A stretch of DNA of 64,000 nucleotides. It comes from Lepidurus packardi. Taxonomy: Eukaryota; Arthropoda; Branchiopoda; Notostraca; Triopsidae. The DNA lies in contig JAKZAN010000229.1 of assembly GCA_023053545.1 (NCBI GenBank), positions 1-64,000 of the forward strand, in the 5' to 3' direction. How positions within the stretch are numbered: position 1 is the first letter of the stretch; every line of letters begins with the position of its first letter. The notes below the pieces were generated by a model. The model did no database searches. It was not told the origin of the DNA and saw only the letters and a list, made by a program, of their open reading frames with translations. Position numbers and translations under genes: made by a program. Positions 60,219 through 64,000 of the stretch are shown here, one piece after another.

Positions 60219-60506
60219 TCAGTAGCACCTGTCCGTCAACCTCGAACCAGTACACCACATATATATGATGTCTAATTCACGTCTACTGTATGTATCCTTG
60301 TCGTTTCGATCCTCTGAAACCATTCCAGTAAAAATAAAACGAAGAGTAATTATCTGAACCCTTCCCCACTTCATCTTCCGGACATAACGTTCAATACTCT
60401 CCAAGTAACCCCCCTTATTCATCCATCTATACTACTAATCCATCCCGAAATCGTTATCTGAAAAGTCATAGTACTTGCCTGTATCCAAACACAATTAAAT
60501 TCCCAT
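60219..60506 (-). CDS. Small unknown protein (tentative)
   Basis: An uninterrupted frame of 95 codons reads MGIELCLDTGKYYDFSDNDF through KGGYLESIERYVRKMKWGR to a TGA at 60221-60219. The first ~55 residues have protein-like composition with Asp/Glu/Tyr and a basic helix. The next part is weaker and overlaps a possible intron (GTTCAG...TTTCAG at about 60360-60315), so the true C-terminus may differ. Three TAA/TAG codons are in frame near the start. No family recognised; it shares a divergent promoter with the four-helix membrane protein. Confidence 0.4.
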
Positions 60507-60597
60507 TTTCTTTTATATTTTTGTGTCCTATTCGATCCAACTCCGATCCCCCATACTATCACTTTTTATTTCAGAAAAACACTACTATCCTCTCACC

Positions 60598-61038
60598 ATG
60601 AACACCAACCTCGTACTTCTCACTTTCATACCCTTCATCGTCTGTGATATCTGGTACGGTCGCCATGAACTATCCTGTTCTCTAATGCCCATCGCCAAAC
60701 CCAGAATTGATATAAACCTCTCAGTCTGGCTCCAGGTCAGTGGTTACACCAATCTAGCCCTCTTCCTGCTCCCGATCTTCATCTACTTCCTGCCAACCTT
60801 CGCCCCCCTTTTGACTATCTACTCTGCCTATGTGGTACTTTGGGCATTCTTCCGACTGGCCTGGCTAGTGGTGGGAGGCATAATGTTCTGGGGATACTTA
60901 TACCCCGAGGGTTTCTGTGACGACAACTTCTAAATCTACATGTGGGTGAACTTGATAACAAGTATGATCCAACTTATCCTGCTGGCGGGTCTGCAGAAAT
61001 ATGTGATCCGACTGAGAGTGTAAAAACCAAGGATATGA
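60598..61038 (+). CDS. Small four-helix membrane protein
   Basis: Intronless, 146 residues, TGA stop. Four hydrophobic segments: residues ~4-16 (weak), ~46-63 (NLALFLLPIFIYFLPTF), ~66-98 (LLTIYSAYVVLWAFF and LAWLVVGGIMFWGYL) and ~113-133 (MWVNLITSMIQLILLAGLQ). A Cys pair (DIW...C; GFC) lies between them. The N-terminal segment lacks a clear signal cleavage site. Proteins of this size and topology (MARVEL/tetraspan-like) are common in ciliates; I do not recognise a named family. Confidence 0.68.
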
Positions 61039-61280
61039 GGATAACTCTAAGCTGCAAAAACCCAGATCTACTTAGATATATTATTTCTGTATTTCTATAG
61101 GAGGAGTAGTACAATTTCTTCACAGACGGTATCCTTTAAAATATTATAAGTTGATTAGGGTTGAATAGTCTATAAATTGGAAAAGTAGTGCATTTATTTT
61201 CTACCAATTCAAAAAAATAAGTGAAGGAAGAAAAAGGGTTTGAAAAAATATATGACTTTTTTATACAGCATTGTAATCAT

Positions 61281-62288
61281 TCATTTTGAGTTGCGAGGCT
61301 TCAGGATCGGTCGGTAGCTGATCGGGATCGATTGTTTCTTGCCACTCCCCGCGCTATTATGCACGCTATTTTTATGCTGCAGTTGAAGATTCTGTTCGAG
61401 TAACCTGCTTAGACCGGATTCAACCTATTCGAGTGTGGCCCGTTGTTCTGGCTTGGGTGCCAACATCCGACCCAGCAATCCCATTACCTCCTGTCCGTAT
61501 AGACTCTGGACCAACACAAGGTATTCCTCAATTTCTGATAAATTAATTATCTTCTACTGGAAGTCGTAGAAGCAAGAGGCATCAACCAACATCAGTAGTT
61601 CCAGAAAGTTGATTCCCAATGTGAAAACTCTGGGAGCATCAAAGAAGTAAGTCTCTAGGGCTAAAGATCGGTGGTTCGTGCGCAGAAGATCCATCACTTC
61701 AGGAGAGACCCATATATATTTTCGGCTGGGCTCATCTGAATAGGGTAGTTCGTAGAAGGCACCCTCGTGGATGTTGAGAACACGTGGATCCATCACTCGC
61801 AGACAGGTTTTTTGGGCCAGTGCGACAGTCTTGTTTGAGATGGTCCAGCGAGTACGTCCGCGAAGACTCTCATCTAGAGTTCTGACTAGTTGGGTATACG
61901 CCTGCAAAAGCAAGAGAGCATGGCTTTTCGAGAAATAGTTTTGATGATGCTGACGAGCGTGCACCTCTTTGTCCAGGGAATTGCCATCGTATTCATAAAG
62001 GGTATATACCCTTTTAGCTTGAGAGCAGAAGTCTAGGCTTTACTAGAAAGAGTGTTTGACGGGTATTATATATTGAGTGAGGGGTTCATTAGGACTAGTA
62101 TCAGTGTTTGCAGGTTGTGGGTTCTGTTGGTATGAAATAGTGAGGGCGTATTGCAGGGAAGTGGAGTGTTCGTGGAGGAGAGTAATTTCAGAAGAGTAGA
62201 CCAGATCATAATATTTGCTGAGTGGTTTGTACTTGGCGTCGATATAGGAAGCAATGTGTGATGACGAGGAAGCTGAGTTGTTGCCCAT
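61281..62288 (-). CDS. Putative pseudokinase with MGNN N-terminus
   Basis: Intronless, 335 residues, TGA stop. It begins MGNNSASSSS, a good N-myristoylation signal. The C-terminal half fits a protein-kinase C-lobe: KYIWVSPEVM (APE-like), RVFTLGINFLELLML, EVMGLLGRMLAPKPEQRATL. I find no glycine loop, no convincing ATP-binding Lys, no HRD and no DFG; the region where these should fall reads VALAQKTCLRVMDPRVLNIH. The assignment to the kinase fold is therefore from the C-lobe pattern alone. The tail is basic and Ser/Asn-rich. A second kinase-like protein without catalytic residues in this window (see 36042-37807). Confidence 0.6.
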
Positions 62289-62824
62289 AGGAGTACCAAG
62301 AGTCGACAGAAATGCAGTTTGGTATGAAGCTAATATTTTTGTTGTTGTTTAAGGTGTATGTGTTTTGGTGGATTGTATTTTTTTAAAGAAATTGTTAATT
62401 GATTTTAAAATAGGAGGCAGTTAAGAAGTACCAGTGCATATATACATTTTTCAATAGAAGCTAATTCAGTGTATTTTTGTTTTTATCCAGAATGATTAGG
62501 TCTTTGTTCGTGTCTCTGATCAATATGAAATTAGGTGTAGCTCTTTTGTCTTTCTCTTTCAGTTTTTGCAGGTATCAAAAGATTCAGGTATTAAAATTAA
62601 AGAACAACAACAGTAAGAAACTCATAACCCAAAGATCTAATATCCTAAGTCGTTCATTATAAATAAAAAAAAGTCGTCAATCTTAAGGAAAAACTGAACA
62701 CTTACTCCATACTCTTGCTTTCTTTCTCTCTTGCATATTGCCTGTCCTAGTCACTTTCGAACAACTATAATCAAAATCAGCATCCTTCCTGATCTATCTG
62801 AAATATACACACACCCACACGACA
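62289..62824. other. Divergent intergenic, nothing firm
   Basis: 536 AT-rich bases. A plus-strand frame from 62491 (MIRSLFVSLINMKLG) with plausible GT-AG sites nearby could be a tiny gene, but each splice option gives a different random-looking tail, so I do not call it. Confidence 0.45.
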
Positions 62825-64000
62825 ATGTCCAAATCTTGGTTCAACTCTATCAAGACCAATTTCAAGGCCATGCGGTCCTTCTACCTCACTAGCCGAGTCA
62901 TGTCCTTCTACCAGAAACAGAAATACCCTGACATCGCTAAGAAACTCACGACCTTCCAGAAATATGACATGGTCCGCATTGCTGACTACCCACTGATGCT
63001 CTACTTCATAGGTAACAATAGTTGCATATATACAAAACCCCAGATATCACTGGTTGAAGATCCTCATACACACACCACATCTTTCCATTTCAATTCAATT
63101 TCACGACAACCTTTTACCCAAGTAACAACCGAATAGATGAATAAAACAGCGAGTGCATCTCTTCCTTCCTCGAGAACATCAAGTACAAAGAGCAGGTCTT
63201 ACTTGATGATAACAACCAGCTCTCCATGACACCTCTTATGTTTGCCTATCTCCAGAACAAAACTCCTGTTATAGAAAGCCTCGAGAAAAATGGAGCCTCC
63301 TTACTACATAGCAATTCCCTCTCGCAGTCGATACTCCACATGGCTGCTATTCATGGAAAAGCATAGGCACTCGCGAGTGCTCTCCAATCTAAAGTCGACC
63401 CTAATGGTCTAGACTCTTTCGGCAATACTCCTTTGCACTATGCCGCAAAGTCAGGCCAGACAGAACTAATTCGGGAACTCCTAAAGGCTGGTTCTAAACG
63501 CGACATACTAAACTTGGAGAAGAAATACCCCATACATCTCGTAGTGGAGTCATAGAACATGGAAGCCTTTAAACTCCTCGAAAGCGACCTAGACAAACTG
63601 AAATTCGAGCTTATCCACCCAATCCACATAGCAGCAACGATCAATGGACAGGAAATACTGAAGGCCATTTTGCAGAAAAACAGGGCATTCGCACATACAG
63701 TAGATAGCCAGCAGCTCACCCCTCTCCACTATACAGTCCCGTACAATATCGTCCCAAGTCATAACAATAATTTCATTTGATTTTAGGAACAACAATGTGT
63801 ATAATGCTAAAGTCCTGTTAGCGAATGGGGCTCTGCTCAAGCAGCAAGACGAATACGGCAATACTCCATTACATTTCGCAGTGTTGGAGAACAAAATAGA
63901 ATTGGTGCAGTTATTCGTGGAGGAAGGTGCTGACCCCTTAAAGAAGAATAAGGATGACCTGACACCCGTGGACTGCGCATTCCATGCCAAGTCGCAGCCG
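62825..64000 (+). CDS. Ankyrin-repeat protein, truncated by window end
   Basis: Three exons are visible (introns 63012-63136, 63741-63786), with the last running past base 64000. The 5' part is a basic helical segment (KSWFNSIKTNFKAMRSFYLT). At least six ankyrin repeats follow: TPLMFAYLQN, SILHMAAIHGK, GNTPLHYAAKSGQTELIREL, YPIHLVVE, TPLHYTV, GNTPLHFAVLENKIELVQLF. The 46-nt second intron lies inside a repeat and restores it. In-frame TAA/TAG codons occur at Glu-compatible helix positions (KAEALAS, VESENME). Ankyrin arrays mediate protein binding; any C-terminal domain (such as the PH-kinase of 17505-20521) lies outside the window. Confidence 0.87.

Noticed and set aside
62491..62662. Possible tiny plus-strand gene starting MIRSLFVSLINMKLG
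   Set aside because: Each choice of splice sites yields a different, random-looking C-terminus and no family is recognisable.

Overview
The window is the left end of a ciliate macronuclear chromosome. It opens with 38 uninterrupted C4A2 telomeric repeats (1-228), and the first start codon lies only 254 bases inside. The genes are protist-like: short GT-AG introns (mostly 46-62 nt; extremes 32 and 593), no transposons or operons, and many cilium/cortex-type proteins. TAA and TAG occur in frame throughout obviously intact genes, and every complete gene model ends in TGA. Aligned residues say TAA/TAG mean glutamate, not the glutamine of Tetrahymena or Paramecium. The clearest cases are two TAGs in the V-ATPase subunit a C-terminus, the kinase RDLKxEN and LYELL positions, and an ankyrin helix. 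That is the code known from peritrich ciliates (Vorticella, Campanella), so I infer a peritrich or close relative. All models below use TAA/TAG=Glu and TGA=stop.

Layout. 1-7.8 kb: telomere, mitochondrial FAD glycerol-3-phosphate dehydrogenase, DENR, a MORN protein, and a large TPR protein on the minus strand. 8.5-10.7 kb: RING and B-box/coiled-coil genes (perhaps one TRIM-like gene) and Sec61 beta. 11.2-17 kb: tRNA-Gln(CUG), a USP20/33-type ubiquitin hydrolase that has lost its catalytic residues, an unknown helical protein, and RPS19. 17.5-24.9 kb: ankyrin-PH-AGC kinase, MYND protein, RanBP2-finger/DUF3626-like protein, tRNA-Leu(AAG). 25-34.3 kb: two coiled-coil proteins, eIF3b, a ZC2HC1-type zinc finger protein, and CCT2. 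34.8-46.3 kb: a Cys-rich protein, a pseudokinase-MORN fusion, a PSMD5-like protein, a C2H2 protein, a 904-residue orphan, a second MORN protein, and a secreted protein. 46.3-48.4 kb: the only sizeable gene-poor stretch. 48.4-64 kb: a coiled-coil protein with 593-nt and 225-nt introns, a small Tim chaperone, two low-complexity proteins, a PEX3-like protein, V-ATPase subunit a, an MPPED-type phosphoesterase, two small proteins, a myristoylated pseudokinase, and an ankyrin gene running off the window.

The genes do not form one pathway. Housekeeping genes (translation: eIF3b, DENR, RPS19; folding: CCT2; secretion: Sec61 beta; mitochondria: GPD, small Tim; acidification: V-ATPase a) are interspersed with ciliate-style signalling and cortical genes (three MORN/ankyrin-type proteins, kinases and pseudokinases, MGN-starting putative lipoproteins). 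Several genes become visible only after recoding TAA/TAG and splicing, so they would be missed or fragmented by standard-code ORF calling. I read by eye: splice sites were chosen by frame and motif continuity, and family names come from recognised motifs, not from searches.
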